NCBI RefSeq assembly: GCF_004364325.1
Contig: NZ_SOCP01000006.1
Span: 310,001 to 374,000, forward strand
Source: Actinophytocola oryzae
GTDB lineage: Bacteria; Actinomycetota; Actinomycetes; Mycobacteriales; Pseudonocardiaceae
Length of the DNA stretch: 64,000 nt
Reading direction: 5' to 3'
The notes beneath the pieces were generated by a model, which made no database searches, had not been told where the DNA came from, and saw nothing but the letters and a program-made list of their open reading frames with translations. Both the position numbers and the translations under genes were made by a program. Shown one piece after another: positions 16,759-25,152 of this stretch (within the stretch, counting starts at the first letter, position 1; every line of letters begins with the position of its first letter).

Positions 16759-17009
16759 GCTTGGTCCACCGACCGGCGGCGCTCCATTTTGGGCTCGAAA
16801 AAACGCGGCCCAGGTTGTCCGCCCTCCGCCAACTGGAAGGCGAGGGCAACCTGGGCGTCAACGTTCCGGGCCAGACCCCATCAGATCCCATCCAGACACA
16901 CCATCATCACTGCGTCCTTCGTGGCGCCCAGTGGGAGACCGCGGCTTCGTTTGGCCCGGCGTGAGGACCACCTCCCTTGTCTAGCCTGGTCGGGAGGGTT
17001 GCCTTCGCA
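16759..17009. other. Non-coding flank of the insertion-sequence relic
   Basis: About 250 bases with mixed base composition and no credible gene. It probably includes the eroded left end of the insertion sequence; I could not find a terminal repeat matching the right side. Confidence 0.35.
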
Positions 17010-17620
17010 ATGCCTGGCGTTGAGCCGTTGTTGCCGGTCGTGCCCCGACGGGCCGACCATCCAGGTCGCAAGCCCCTGCGGGCGCGTTGGACCGGTCGAG
17101 GGCGGTGACCGATGGTTCGCATCTGCGGGCTATGAAGGGCGCTCCACAACAGGACCGAGTCCGATCGATCATGCCCGGACCGGCTCGAAACACCATCTGG
17201 GGCACCGAAGGGCACGATATCCCACCGCAGGTGTCGATAACCGGCGGCAACCGCAATGACGTAACCCAGCTCATGCCACTGCTCCAAAGCGCTTCCTTCA
17301 GTACAGGGCCGGCGCGGTCATCCGCGCCGCAAGCCGGAGACCGTGTTCGCCGATCATGCCTACGACCACGACAAATACCGCAAGCAGGTACAGGCGATCG
17401 GTATTACCCGGCCATCGCCCGTCGCGGCACCGAACACGGCTCCGGGCTGCGCAAGTACCGGTGGGTCGTTGAGCAGACCTTCGCCCTACTGCGCCGGTTC
17501 CGGCGACTACGCATCCGTTGGGAGATGTGCGACGACATCCACGAAGCATTCCTCCGCCTGGCCTGCGCCATCATCTGCTACCGCCGACTAACCAACCTCA
17601 TTCTGTTAGGAGTTCTCAGT
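17010..17620 (+). pseudogene. Decayed IS5-family transposase with internal deletion and frameshifts
   Basis: Pieces of one IS5-family (DDE) transposase lie in order but in different frames. They are MPGVEPLLPVVPRRADHPGR at 17010, RAVTDGSHLRAMKG at about 17099, TTGPSPIDHARTGSKHH at about 17154, VSITGGNRNDVTQLMPLL at about 17232, VFADHAYDHDKYRKQV at about 17343, and RGTEHGSGLRKYRWVVEQTF onward to about 17600. Between GRKPL (ending 17078) and ALDRSRAV (from 17084) roughly 65 codons found in intact relatives are missing. At least three further frameshifts break the rest. It cannot make an active enzyme. Confidence 0.85.
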
Positions 17621-17738
17621 GATGGCAGCGGCCGTCGCTGCGCCCGGGTGTCCCGAAGGTGCTGGTCAGGGTGGAGGAGGGCCATTGCCCAGCCCCTACC
17701 CGCTGTCGGGCTCCGGTCCGGGACCTCGTTAACGGCCT

Positions 17739-17767
17739 GGGGCCGCGTTGTGGTGAGACGCGGCCCC
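17739..17767 (-). terminator. Terminator of the MerR-VIT/vWA operon
   Basis: GGGGCCGCGT, a 9-base loop, then ACGCGGCCCC: a perfect 10-bp stem beginning 10 bases past the stop of the minus-strand VIT/vWA gene. Confidence 0.8.
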
Positions 17768-17776
17768 GAACCACTG

Positions 17777-20398
17777 TCAGCGTTTCCAGAATGGTTGGCG
17801 TGGGCGAGCCGTGCCGCCATCGTCGGCCAGGGAGGTCAGCGTTGCGATGGTCTTCTGCCAGCGACGGTCCACTTCTGCCGGGTCGGCGGTCGGGGCGGCC
17901 AGCTCAGTCGACAGTGCCTCCAGGGTGTTGCGGGCCTCTTCCGGTTCGGTGGTTTGTTGCCACGTCGGCAGTTGGAGGCGGATGCGTTCCGACAGTGCGG
18001 TCAGCAGGCCTGCTCGTAGCCACACGTCCTGCCCGTCGTTACCGGTGAGGCGGGTCAGCTCCCCGGTGACGAAGTTCTTCAGTGACTTCGCGTCGCTCGG
18101 TGACGGCACCGGAGGCACTGGCCTGCCGGGCTTCCTGCTTCGTGGCGGCACTGTCGGTGGTGTCCACGGAGCGTTGGGACCGCCCGGCGTCGGGAAGCTG
18201 TCGCCGGGAGTGCCGAAGCCGCCGCCCGGTGTGCCGTAACCGCCAGGAATGTCCTGACCGCCGCCAGGAACGTCCTGGCCGCCGCCGGGGATGCCGTAGT
18301 TGCCCCCGGGGCCGCTGCCGGGGGTTCCGTAGCTGTCGCCAGGGGTGCCGTAGCCGCCGGCTGGTCGCGGGACGCTACCCGGTTGCGGTGTGGGTTGTGG
18401 CGCACCGGCTGGAGCGCCGCCCTGCTTGCTGAAGCGGGCGCCGTGAGCGGAGCCTCCGGCGGATTCCCCGCTGAACCGGGACATGGCGCCGAAGGTGCGC
18501 ATGGCCGCCGCCGGAGCCGTGGCCGCCGGAGCCGCAGTGACGGGTACTTCCCAACCGCTGGGGAGGTCCACCGGCTGGGTAACTCGACGGGTCTTGCCAC
18601 CCTCGTTCACCACTCGTTGGTCGACCGCCACGAACGCCGTGAAGCGGGACAGCACGTTGAACTTCAGTGACGTCTCGACGATCTGATGTTCGAGTGTCTT
18701 CTGGCCCGTCACGTACCTGTCTTCCAGGTCGCGGATGCTCGCTCTCGCCCAGAGTGCCGCCAGTGCCGGGTTCGTGCTCCGGGCGGCGGTCACCTCGGTG
18801 CGCCAGTTCGGCATGCCGCTCACCACCACCGCGCCTTCCGCGGTGCCCGTGAACCTGCCCAGCACCACCACGGGTGCGCCTGGGTACAGGTCCGGCACCG
18901 GAGCGGGGGCCAGCGTCGCCGGGTCCACTGCCAGACCGTCCTGCGTGACGCACAGCTCGGTCACCAGTGGGGTGCCGATCCTGCGGTGGATGTTGTGCAT
19001 GGCCTCGTCCAGCCGGTCCTCTGACTCGACCAGCTCGCACCGACCCTGCGATCCGGCCAGCCTCTGCAGGAAGCCCTCGTTGACGGCGCGGTCGATGCCG
19101 ACCGTGTGCACCCGTACGCCAGCCAGCGTCGGGGCCAGCTCACTCAGGATCTGGTCCTCGTTGCCGATCTGGCCGTCCGTTACCAGCACCAGGACGCGCT
19201 CTCGGTCAGCGGCCTCCCGCAGGAGGTTCGTGGCGCGCCGCAGTGGGGACAGCATCTCGGTGCCGCCGCGTGCGTCCAGGGTGGCCAGGAACTCCACCGC
19301 GCGGAAACGGTTGCGGTCGGTCGCCTCCACCAAACCGTCCGGGAGACCGGGCGGGGTGTCGGTCTGGTAGTCGAACGCCAGCACCGCGAAGCGGTCGTCA
19401 CCACGGAGGGTGTCGACGATCCGGGATGCCGCACGGCGTGCCGCGACCATCTTCCAGCCACCCATCGAGCCCGAGCGGTCCAGCACCAGCACGACGTCGC
19501 GGGCACGCCCGACCAGCTCGTTCGCCGGTGGCAGCACGGTCAGCGCGAACGTGCCGCCCTCGTCGTCCGGGAGCACGGCCAGCGAGGTGGTCACCGCGTC
19601 CTCGTCACCGAGGCGCAGGCGCAACAGGAAGTCGCGGTCGGCGCGTTCGCCCGGGTCGAGGCGGATCCGCATACCGTTCGGCGTGTCCTCGGTGGCCACC
19701 GTGTGCAGGCTCGAGCGGACGCCTGCCAGCGGCAGGCCTGCCGTGTCGACCTCGACCTCCAGCGAGAGCGCCACCGGGTTGGGAAAGCCGGGGAGGAGGA
19801 CCGGCGGCGAGATCCGGGAGGCGTCCGGCACCGCGTCGGTGTCCTCGGCCGTGCCGTCGCCGACCTGCGCACCTTCCAGCGGTGTGCCCGGGATGTACCT
19901 CGGCGCCACCACCAGCGGGAACCGGAACGTGGCCTCGCCGTCCTCGTACGACAGCGCGCCCGCGAGCGTGAGATGCACGGTCACCCGTTCACCGGGGACG
20001 ATGTTGCCCACGCGCATCGTGAACACGCCGGGCCGTTCCTCCTCGGCGATCGACGCCCGCTTGCCCTCCTGTATCGCCTGGTCGTAGTCGGCCCGTGCCT
20101 GGCCGCGCTCCTTCAACAGGCCCTCGACCACCCGGCCGTCGGCCTCCATACGCATCGCGGTGACCGCCGCGCGTGGCGGCAGCGGGAAGACGTAGGTGGC
20201 CTCGAGTGGCTCGTCGTGGGTGTTGCGGAAGCCCTGTGTCACCTCGGTCTGGGACGCGAGGCCCGTGATGCGCGTGCGGACGTCGATCGACTCGAGGGGC
20301 AGGTTGCCACGTTTGGTGCGCAGGCAGCCGAGCCCGTCGTCGTCCGTCGGCCGGGCGGTCACCTCCGCCTGGTCGATCAGCTCGATGTCGGTACTCAT
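17777..20398 (-). CDS. VIT and von Willebrand factor A domain protein
   Basis: The 873 residues show a VIT domain (about 1-150, with RTRITGLASQTEVTQGFRNT and TYVFPLPPRAAVTAMRM) and a vWA domain from about residue 300. The vWA metal-ion-dependent adhesion site DRSGS lies near residues 307-311. A low-complexity stretch of Gly-Thr-Pro-Gly-type repeats follows (about 690-770, bases 18090-18330), then a helical C-terminal domain. There is no signal peptide or membrane helix, so it is probably cytoplasmic. Bacterial VIT-vWA proteins are protein-binding scaffolds of unclear purpose. Its start overlaps the stop of the MerR gene by four bases. Confidence 0.88.
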   Translation of the reverse strand: MSTDIELIDQAEVTARPTDDDGLGCLRTKRGNLPLESIDVRTRITGLASQTEVTQGFRNTHDEPLEATYVFPLPPRAAVTAMRMEADGRVVEGLLKERGQARADYDQAIQEGKRASIAEEERPGVFTMRVGNIVPGERVTVHLTLAGALSYEDGEATFRFPLVVAPRYIPGTPLEGAQVGDGTAEDTDAVPDASRISPPVLLPGFPNPVALSLEVEVDTAGLPLAGVRSSLHTVATEDTPNGMRIRLDPGERADRDFLLRLRLGDEDAVTTSLAVLPDDEGGTFALTVLPPANELVGRARDVVLVLDRSGSMGGWKMVAARRAASRIVDTLRGDDRFAVLAFDYQTDTPPGLPDGLVEATDRNRFRAVEFLATLDARGGTEMLSPLRRATNLLREAADRERVLVLVTDGQIGNEDQILSELAPTLAGVRVHTVGIDRAVNEGFLQRLAGSQGRCELVESEDRLDEAMHNIHRRIGTPLVTELCVTQDGLAVDPATLAPAPVPDLYPGAPVVVLGRFTGTAEGAVVVSGMPNWRTEVTAARSTNPALAALWARASIRDLEDRYVTGQKTLEHQIVETSLKFNVLSRFTAFVAVDQRVVNEGGKTRRVTQPVDLPSGWEVPVTAAPAATAPAAAMRTFGAMSRFSGESAGGSAHGARFSKQGGAPAGAPQPTPQPGSVPRPAGGYGTPGDSYGTPGSGPGGNYGIPGGGQDVPGGGQDIPGGYGTPGGGFGTPGDSFPTPGGPNAPWTPPTVPPRSRKPGRPVPPVPSPSDAKSLKNFVTGELTRLTGNDGQDVWLRAGLLTALSERIRLQLPTWQQTTEPEEARNTLEALSTELAAPTADPAEVDRRWQKTIATLTSLADDGGTARPRQPFWKR

Positions 20399-20973
20399 CG
20401 GCGTTCCTTTCGTGGGGAGAGGCCGAGTCGGTCGATCGCGTCGAGGAGCGGTCGCGCTGCCGCGGTCAGTTCCGCGATGTCGGCGTCGTCAAGAGGTCTC
20501 GTGGAGCCGTCCAGCAGGACTGTGACACTGTCACCGACGCGGAACGCGGGGACGGCCCTCGTGACAGTGTCGGTGTCGTCGTGTGGGTCGGTGTCGTGGT
20601 GTCCCCAGAACTTCTCGCCGGAGATCTGCATCGCCGGGGGCACGTGGATGATGTCGAGGCTCGTCCTGGCGATGTCGGCGAGCTCCGCGTCGGTGGTGCC
20701 GATCAGCCGCTCCTGGACCTCGGCGAGCGACAGGCCCTGGGCCTGCAGCCGCTTGATGGCTGCCAGCTGCAACGCGTGCCTGGTGCCGTACAGCGCGACC
20801 CGTCCCCTGGTCGCCGACGGGCGGTCGACGAGGCCGATGGTGGTGTACCACCGGATGGTCCGCCCGTTGGGCAGCTCGCGGACGCGCCCGTTCCGCTGGC
20901 CGTCGTACTCGCTGGCCAGCAGGTCCGCGACGCGGCCCGAAAGCTGCTCGAGGGTCCACAACTCGTCGTTCAT
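20395..20973 (-). CDS. MerR-like transcriptional regulator
   Basis: This 192-residue protein opens with an unusual segment, WTLEQLSGRVADLLA. It then has the MerR winged-helix features LPNGRTIRWYTTIGLVDRPS and RVALYGTRHALQLAAIKRLQAQGLSLAEVQERL. The last 100 residues form an effector or dimer region of no recognised type. It is co-transcribed with the VIT/vWA gene (ATGA overlap). Paired GACAGTGTC repeats lie over its own promoter, so it probably controls its own operon. Confidence 0.85.
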   Translation of the reverse strand: MNDELWTLEQLSGRVADLLASEYDGQRNGRVRELPNGRTIRWYTTIGLVDRPSATRGRVALYGTRHALQLAAIKRLQAQGLSLAEVQERLIGTTDAELADIARTSLDIIHVPPAMQISGEKFWGHHDTDPHDDTDTVTRAVPAFRVGDSVTVLLDGSTRPLDDADIAELTAAARPLLDAIDRLGLSPRKERR

Positions 20974-20984
20974 GCTGCAATGTT

Positions 20985-21008
20985 GACAGTGTCTGATGAC
21001 AGTGTCAA
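20985..21008 (-). promoter_or_regulatory. MerR promoter with tandem GACAGTGTC repeats
   Basis: GACAGTGTC occurs at 20985-20993 and again at 20998-21006, a 13-base step. Read leftward this region gives TTGACA (21008-21003), 17 bases, then CAACAT, a plausible -35/-10 pair. The repeats therefore sit between and over the promoter elements, the usual site of MerR binding. Two more copies lie inside the merR coding region (20524-20532, inverted, and 20563-20571). Confidence 0.6.
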
Positions 21009-21009
21009 G

Positions 21010-21360
21010 CTATCCCCAGCCGAGCTCGTGCAGTCGAGCGTCGTCGATCCCGAAATGGTGGGCAATCTCATGAACGACCGTAATCGCGACCTCCTCCACG
21101 ACGTCCTGCTCGTCATGGCAGATGTCGAGGATCGCCTCGCGGTAGATGGTGATCCGGTCCGGCAGCACGCCGCCGTAGTGCGACGTCCGCTCCGTCAGCG
21201 CCACGCCGTGATAGAGGCCAAGCAGCGTGGGGTTCTCGGGCTCGCGGTCTTCGACGAGGATCACCACGTTGTCCATGGCCTTCGCGAACTCGGGCGGGAT
21301 CAGGTCGAGCGCGTCGCCGACCAGCTCCTCGAACCGCTGGCGCGTCATGACGAAGGCCAC
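21010..21360 (-). CDS. Small zincin-like metallopeptidase
   Basis: This 116-residue protein is a minimal zincin of the bacterial metallopeptidase family formerly called DUF1025. The zinc site is VVHEIAHHFGIDD (H-E-x-x-H followed by Asp), and the family segments RFEELVGDALDLIPPEFA and YHGVALTERTSHYGGVLPD are clear. Activity and substrate are not established for the family. GTG at 21360 or ATG at 21348 could be the start. It follows the septum-formation-type gene by 13 bases and may be co-transcribed with it. Confidence 0.88.
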   Translation of the reverse strand: MAFVMTRQRFEELVGDALDLIPPEFAKAMDNVVILVEDREPENPTLLGLYHGVALTERTSHYGGVLPDRITIYREAILDICHDEQDVVEEVAITVVHEIAHHFGIDDARLHELGWG

Positions 21361-21373
21361 GGCGGTACCGTCC

Positions 21374-22330
21374 CTACTTCGACGAGGGCGGGGTCGAGGT
21401 CTTCGGTGCGGGCTGGGCCTTCACGCTGCCGCGCACCGGCCGCAGTGATCCGTCCGGCTCGAGCGCGCCGACCTTGCAGTTCACCTTCCGGGAGCCCGCG
21501 GCCCAGCTCTCCTGCTTCAGCGTGTCCGAGTACAGCGACAGGCTCAGGGCGTTCAGGTCCTTGCTGCCCGTGTACTGGGCGGCCACCGGTGGGCAGAGAT
21601 CGACGGTCTTCTCCCGCTGCTGGTCCTCGGACGGGTACTCGCCGGGGAACACCTGTGATAGGTCGACGTGGCCGACCACCTCGTAGGAGTGCTCCTTCGC
21701 GCAGTCGACCGGGTCGCCGACCTCCTGCTTGTTCACCAGGGCGAAGCAGGTCCCCGGGTCGTGCACGTTCGACTGGTCCTGCTTGGCCGCGGTCCCGGTC
21801 GTCGCCAGCAGGCGCTTGCCGGACGGAGTCACCCGCTGCAGGCCGCAGCGCAGCTTGCGGTCGCCTTCGCGCCACTGGTCGGCCGTCGGCTTCAGCGCGC
21901 CCACCGTGTACTTGCCGTACGGGTCCAACGTGCCGCCGACATACCTCGCACCGACCTCGGAGCAGCGTTCCGTGACGATCTGCTGCCAGCCCGCGTCGTT
22001 GGGCGGCGGGGCGCTGGACGGGTAGTCGCTGGCGATCTCGATGTTGCTCGTCACCTCGAACGTGTGCGGTTCCTTGCACGGGACCCGTCGCATGTTCTGC
22101 GGTGCCTCGTTCGGCCAGTCGAGACAGGTACCGCTCGGCGAGTCGAACGCGGCGGCCGCTTCCTCCGCCGCGGTATCTGCCGCACCCTTCACCGACACCG
22201 GCCAGGAGAACAGCATGCTCATGCTGAGCACAGCCAGGGCCCCGACGAAGGCGCCAGCCATGACCAACCGTGTTTTGAGCGTGCTCCCTCGGGAGCTCGA
22301 CCGCCCGACGCGTCCAGACATCGGGTCCAT
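21374..22330 (-). CDS. Membrane-anchored Septum_form (PF13845-type) protein
   Basis: This protein of about 318 residues has a short basic cytoplasmic N-terminus, one membrane helix (LVMAGAFVGALAVLSMSMLF) and an extracytoplasmic part. That part holds two copies of a Cys-containing domain: GTCLDWPNEAPQNMRRVPC with CKEPHTFEV, and GTCFALVNKQEVGDPVDC with CAKEHSYEV. These match the actinobacterial 'septum formation' family, whose role is poorly defined. Starts at 22348, 22330 and 22321 are all possible and none has a clear ribosome binding site. It is divergent from serS. Confidence 0.8.
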   Translation of the reverse strand: MDPMSGRVGRSSSRGSTLKTRLVMAGAFVGALAVLSMSMLFSWPVSVKGAADTAAEEAAAAFDSPSGTCLDWPNEAPQNMRRVPCKEPHTFEVTSNIEIASDYPSSAPPPNDAGWQQIVTERCSEVGARYVGGTLDPYGKYTVGALKPTADQWREGDRKLRCGLQRVTPSGKRLLATTGTAAKQDQSNVHDPGTCFALVNKQEVGDPVDCAKEHSYEVVGHVDLSQVFPGEYPSEDQQREKTVDLCPPVAAQYTGSKDLNALSLSLYSDTLKQESWAAGSRKVNCKVGALEPDGSLRPVRGSVKAQPAPKTSTPPSSK

Positions 22331-22394
22331 GATGCCAGCGTTGCGCATCGGGGCACGGGTCGAATCGGAATGCGGCACGAATTCTCGTGACGGA

Positions 22395-22407
22395 TACGCT
22401 GCTCGGC
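22395..22407 (+). promoter_or_regulatory. Leaderless -10 (TACGCT) of serS
   Basis: TACGCT at 22395-22400, seven bases before the GTG at 22408. Confidence 0.55.
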
Positions 22408-23667
22408 GTGATCGACCTGAGGACTCTGCGTGAGAATCCTGACACTGTGCGTGCTTCACAGCGCGCACGCGGCGAGGACGAGGCGGTGGTCGACGCTCTG
22501 CTGAACGCGGACGAACGACGCAGGTCTGCCGTCGCCGCGGCGGACGCGCTGCGTGCCGAGCAGAAACAGTTGGGTAAGCAGGTCGGCCGGGCAAGCGGCG
22601 TGGAACGGGACGCGTTGCTGGCCAGGGGCAGGGAGTTGGCCGCGACCGTGCGGGCGGCGGAGGCCGGCCAGTCCGAGGCTGAGGCCGGGCTCGCTGAGCT
22701 GCATGCGGCCGTGCCGAACGTGGTCCACCCGGCCGCGCCGGCGGGCGGCGAGGACGACTACGTCGTGCTGAAGGAGGTGGGTACGCCGCCGACGTTCGAC
22801 TTCGAGCCGGCCGACCACCTCGACCTCGGGGTGCGGCTCGGAGTGCTGGACATGGAGCGGGGCGCGAAGGTGTCCGGTTCGCGGTTCTACTTCCTGACGG
22901 GGGTGGGGGCACAGTTACAGCTCGCGATGCTGAACCTGGCCGCGGCGCAGGCGACCGCGAACGGGTTCACGCTGATGATCCCGCCGGTGCTGGTGCGACC
23001 GGAGATCATGGCCGGGACGGGCTTCCTCGGCGCGCACTCGAGCGAGGTGTACCGGCTGGCCGAGGACGACCTGTACCTGGTCGGCACGTCGGAGGTGCCG
23101 TTGGCGGGGTACCACGCTGGCGAGATCCTCGACCTGTCGTCGGGGCCGAAGCGGTACGCGGGATGGTCCTCGTGTTTCCGGCGTGAGGCGGGGACGTACG
23201 GGAAGGACATGCGGGGGATCATCCGGGTCCACCAGTTCGACAAGATCGAGATGTTCGTCTACTGCAGGCCGGAGGAGGCCGAGGCGGAGCACGACCGGCT
23301 GCTGGCCTGGGAGGAGGAGATGCTGGGCAGGATCGAGGTGCCGTATCGGGTGATCGATGTGGCGGGTGGCGACCTCGGGGCGAGTGCGGCGCGGAAGTTC
23401 GACTGTGAGGCGTGGGTGCCCAGCCAGGGGCGGTACCGGGAGCTGACGTCGACCTCCAACTGCACGACGTTCCAGGCGCGGCGGCTGTCGGTCCGGTACC
23501 GGGACGAGGCGGGGCGGCCCCAGGTGGCGGCGACCCTCAACGGGACCCTTGCCACCACGCGGTGGATTGTGGCGATCCTCGAGAACCACCAGCGGGAGGA
23601 CGGATCGGTTTCCGTTCCTTCGGCGCTGCGGCCGTTCCTGGGACGAGACGTGATCGAGCCGGTCTGA
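22408..23667 (+). CDS. serS: Seryl-tRNA synthetase
   Basis: The 419-residue class II synthetase charges tRNA-Ser with serine. The N-terminal helical arm (about residues 30-100) binds the tRNA long variable arm. Motif 2 is YAGWSSCFRREAGTYG and motif 3 is LNGTLATTRWIVAILENHQ. The GTG at 22408 fits the family start (V/M-I-D-L-R-T-L-R-E-N-P) and has a -10 hexamer seven bases upstream. The stop codon lies inside the first hairpin of a 21-base tandem repeat. Confidence 0.97.
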   Translation: MIDLRTLRENPDTVRASQRARGEDEAVVDALLNADERRRSAVAAADALRAEQKQLGKQVGRASGVERDALLARGRELAATVRAAEAGQSEAEAGLAELHAAVPNVVHPAAPAGGEDDYVVLKEVGTPPTFDFEPADHLDLGVRLGVLDMERGAKVSGSRFYFLTGVGAQLQLAMLNLAAAQATANGFTLMIPPVLVRPEIMAGTGFLGAHSSEVYRLAEDDLYLVGTSEVPLAGYHAGEILDLSSGPKRYAGWSSCFRREAGTYGKDMRGIIRVHQFDKIEMFVYCRPEEAEAEHDRLLAWEEEMLGRIEVPYRVIDVAGGDLGASAARKFDCEAWVPSQGRYRELTSTSNCTTFQARRLSVRYRDEAGRPQVAATLNGTLATTRWIVAILENHQREDGSVSVPSALRPFLGRDVIEPV

Positions 23668-23764
23668 GCCGGGGCTCAGCCAGGCCGAGCCGGGGGCTCG
23701 TCAGGCTGAGCCGGGGGCTCGTCAGGCCGAGGTGGGGTTTCGTCCGGCTGAGTCGGGTGCCGCG
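23661..23764. repeat. 21-bp tandem repeat with hairpins between serS and lhgO
   Basis: Four 21-base units (23681-23701, 23702-23722, 23723-23743, 23744-23764) follow a related 20-base unit at 23661-23680. The first three units, counting the partial one, fold into GC hairpins: CTGAGCC-GG-GGCTCAG, CGAGCC-GGG-GGCTCG and TGAGCC-GGG-GGCTC. The later units decay. They lie between convergent genes, so they may act as a composite terminator. Confidence 0.75.
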
Positions 23765-23800
23765 GGGGCGCCGGGCGAGCTGGGCACGGTGCTGTCGGGC

Positions 23801-24979
23801 TCAGGTGACCTGGTCTGCCACGTGCTTGGCTATCTCCAGGGCGCACGTCGCGCCCGGGGATGGGGCGTTCAGCACGTGGACCTGGTTCGGGGCCGTCTCG
23901 ATGATGAAGTCCTGTACCAGCGTGCCGTCGGGGCGTAGGGCTTGTGCCCGCACCCCCGCGCCCGCGCGGACCAGGTCCTCCCGGCCCACCGCCGGGACCA
24001 GGCGGGCCAGGCTTCTCGCGAAGCGCCTTCTGGACAGCGACCTCAGGACCTCGTCCACGGCCGTCCTCGGGTACTTGCGGGCCAGGCGCCACAGGCCCGG
24101 GAACCTCGCTGTCTCCGCCAGGTCCTGTGCCGACACGTCCCGCCAGCGGTAGCCCTCGCGTTTGAGGGCAAGCACCGCGTTCGGGCCCGCGTGCACGCTG
24201 CCGTCGAGCATGCGGGTCAGGTGCACGCCCAGGAACGGCAGCGACGCGTCCGGCACGGGGTAGATCAGGCCCTTCACCAGGTGCGCGGACTCCGGCTTCA
24301 GCGTGAAGTACTCGCCTCGGAACGGAACGATCGTCACCGGTGGGGTCAGGCCGGCCAGCCGGGCCACGCGGTCGGAGTGCAGACCCGCGCAGTTCACCAG
24401 GGCGTCCGCCCGGACCACGTCCGTTCCCGTCGCGATCTCGACGCCGCCCCGGCCTCCTTCGCGGATGGCCAGCGCGGGGGTGTTCAGGCGCAGGTCCGCG
24501 CCGCTGGTCTCCAGCTGGGCGGCCAGGACCTGACAGACGGCCCCGAAGTCGATGATGGCCGTGCTCGTGACGTGCAGTGCGGCCACGCACGCCACCTCCG
24601 GCTCGTGTTCGTGGGCCTCCGCCGGGGTGATCATGCGTGCCGGGACGCCGTTCGCCGCCGCCCTCGCCGCCAGGGCGTTCAGGCCCGGCAGCTCGTCGTT
24701 GCCGGTGGCCACCACCAGCTTTCCGCAGACGTTCACCGGGACGTCGTGTTCCTGAGCGAACGCGACCATCGACCGGTTACCCGCCACGGACATCTTCGCC
24801 TTAAACGAGCCGGGTTCGTAGTACAGGCCCGCGTGCACGACGTTCGAGTTGTGACCCGTCTGGTGGGCCGCCCAGCGGCCCTCCTTCTCCAGGACCGTGA
24901 CCTGGTCGCCACGACTCGTCAGCTCGCGGGCCACCGCGAGCCCGAGGATGCCGCCACCGACCACCGCTACACGCCGCAC
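23801..24979 (-). CDS. lhgO: L-2-hydroxyglutarate dehydrogenase/oxidase (LhgO type)
   Basis: This 392-residue FAD enzyme oxidises L-2-hydroxyglutarate to 2-oxoglutarate, a metabolite-repair reaction. The dinucleotide loop is VVGGGILGLAVARELTSRG. The family segments VLEKEGRWAAHQTGHNSNVVHAGLYY (around THNSNVVHAG-like residues), GLHSDRVARLAG and PFRGEYFTL match LhgO/L2HGDH, and GPNAVLALKREGY closes the active site. GTG at 24979 has TAGCGT six bases upstream. It is convergent with serS and divergent from the flippase-like gene. Confidence 0.93.
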   Translation of the reverse strand: MRRVAVVGGGILGLAVARELTSRGDQVTVLEKEGRWAAHQTGHNSNVVHAGLYYEPGSFKAKMSVAGNRSMVAFAQEHDVPVNVCGKLVVATGNDELPGLNALAARAAANGVPARMITPAEAHEHEPEVACVAALHVTSTAIIDFGAVCQVLAAQLETSGADLRLNTPALAIREGGRGGVEIATGTDVVRADALVNCAGLHSDRVARLAGLTPPVTIVPFRGEYFTLKPESAHLVKGLIYPVPDASLPFLGVHLTRMLDGSVHAGPNAVLALKREGYRWRDVSAQDLAETARFPGLWRLARKYPRTAVDEVLRSLSRRRFARSLARLVPAVGREDLVRAGAGVRAQALRPDGTLVQDFIIETAPNQVHVLNAPSPGATCALEIAKHVADQVT

Positions 24980-24991
24980 GGGGCAACGCTA
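24980..24991 (-). promoter_or_regulatory. Leaderless -10 (TAGCGT) of lhgO
   Basis: TAGCGT at 24991-24986 on the minus strand, six bases before the GTG. Confidence 0.5.
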
Positions 24992-25118
24992 GCGTCCCGG
25001 GTCACCGACCACAGGCTGCTGGACTGGCCTGTCGGGGCGATCATTGATCGTGTACCGCTCGAAAGCCGGACAACCCGGACCCGGTGCGGGGCGTCAGAAC
25101 TGCATGCACACGTGCGCG

Positions 25119-25124
25119 TATTCT
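25119..25124 (+). promoter_or_regulatory. Possible -10 (TATTCT) of the flippase-like gene
   Basis: TATTCT lies 28 bases before the ATG at 25153, in an otherwise GC-rich region. A GGAGGG ribosome binding site lies between, so this unit has an ordinary leader. No convincing -35 is seen. Confidence 0.4.
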
Positions 25125-25152
25125 TCGTGACCGCACCGAGACCGGAGGGCTG

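Noticed and set aside
17087..18019. A possible intact transposase of 310 residues
   Set aside because: Family motifs fall in three frames and about 65 codons are deleted, so this is only one frame through a relic that then runs on into unrelated sequence.
19106..20986. A 626-codon plus-strand frame opposite the VIT/vWA and merR genes
   Set aside because: The opposite strand carries clear VIT, vWA and MerR domains; this frame has none.
23661..23764. A CRISPR-like array
   Set aside because: The repeats are contiguous 21-base units without spacers, and no cas gene is present.
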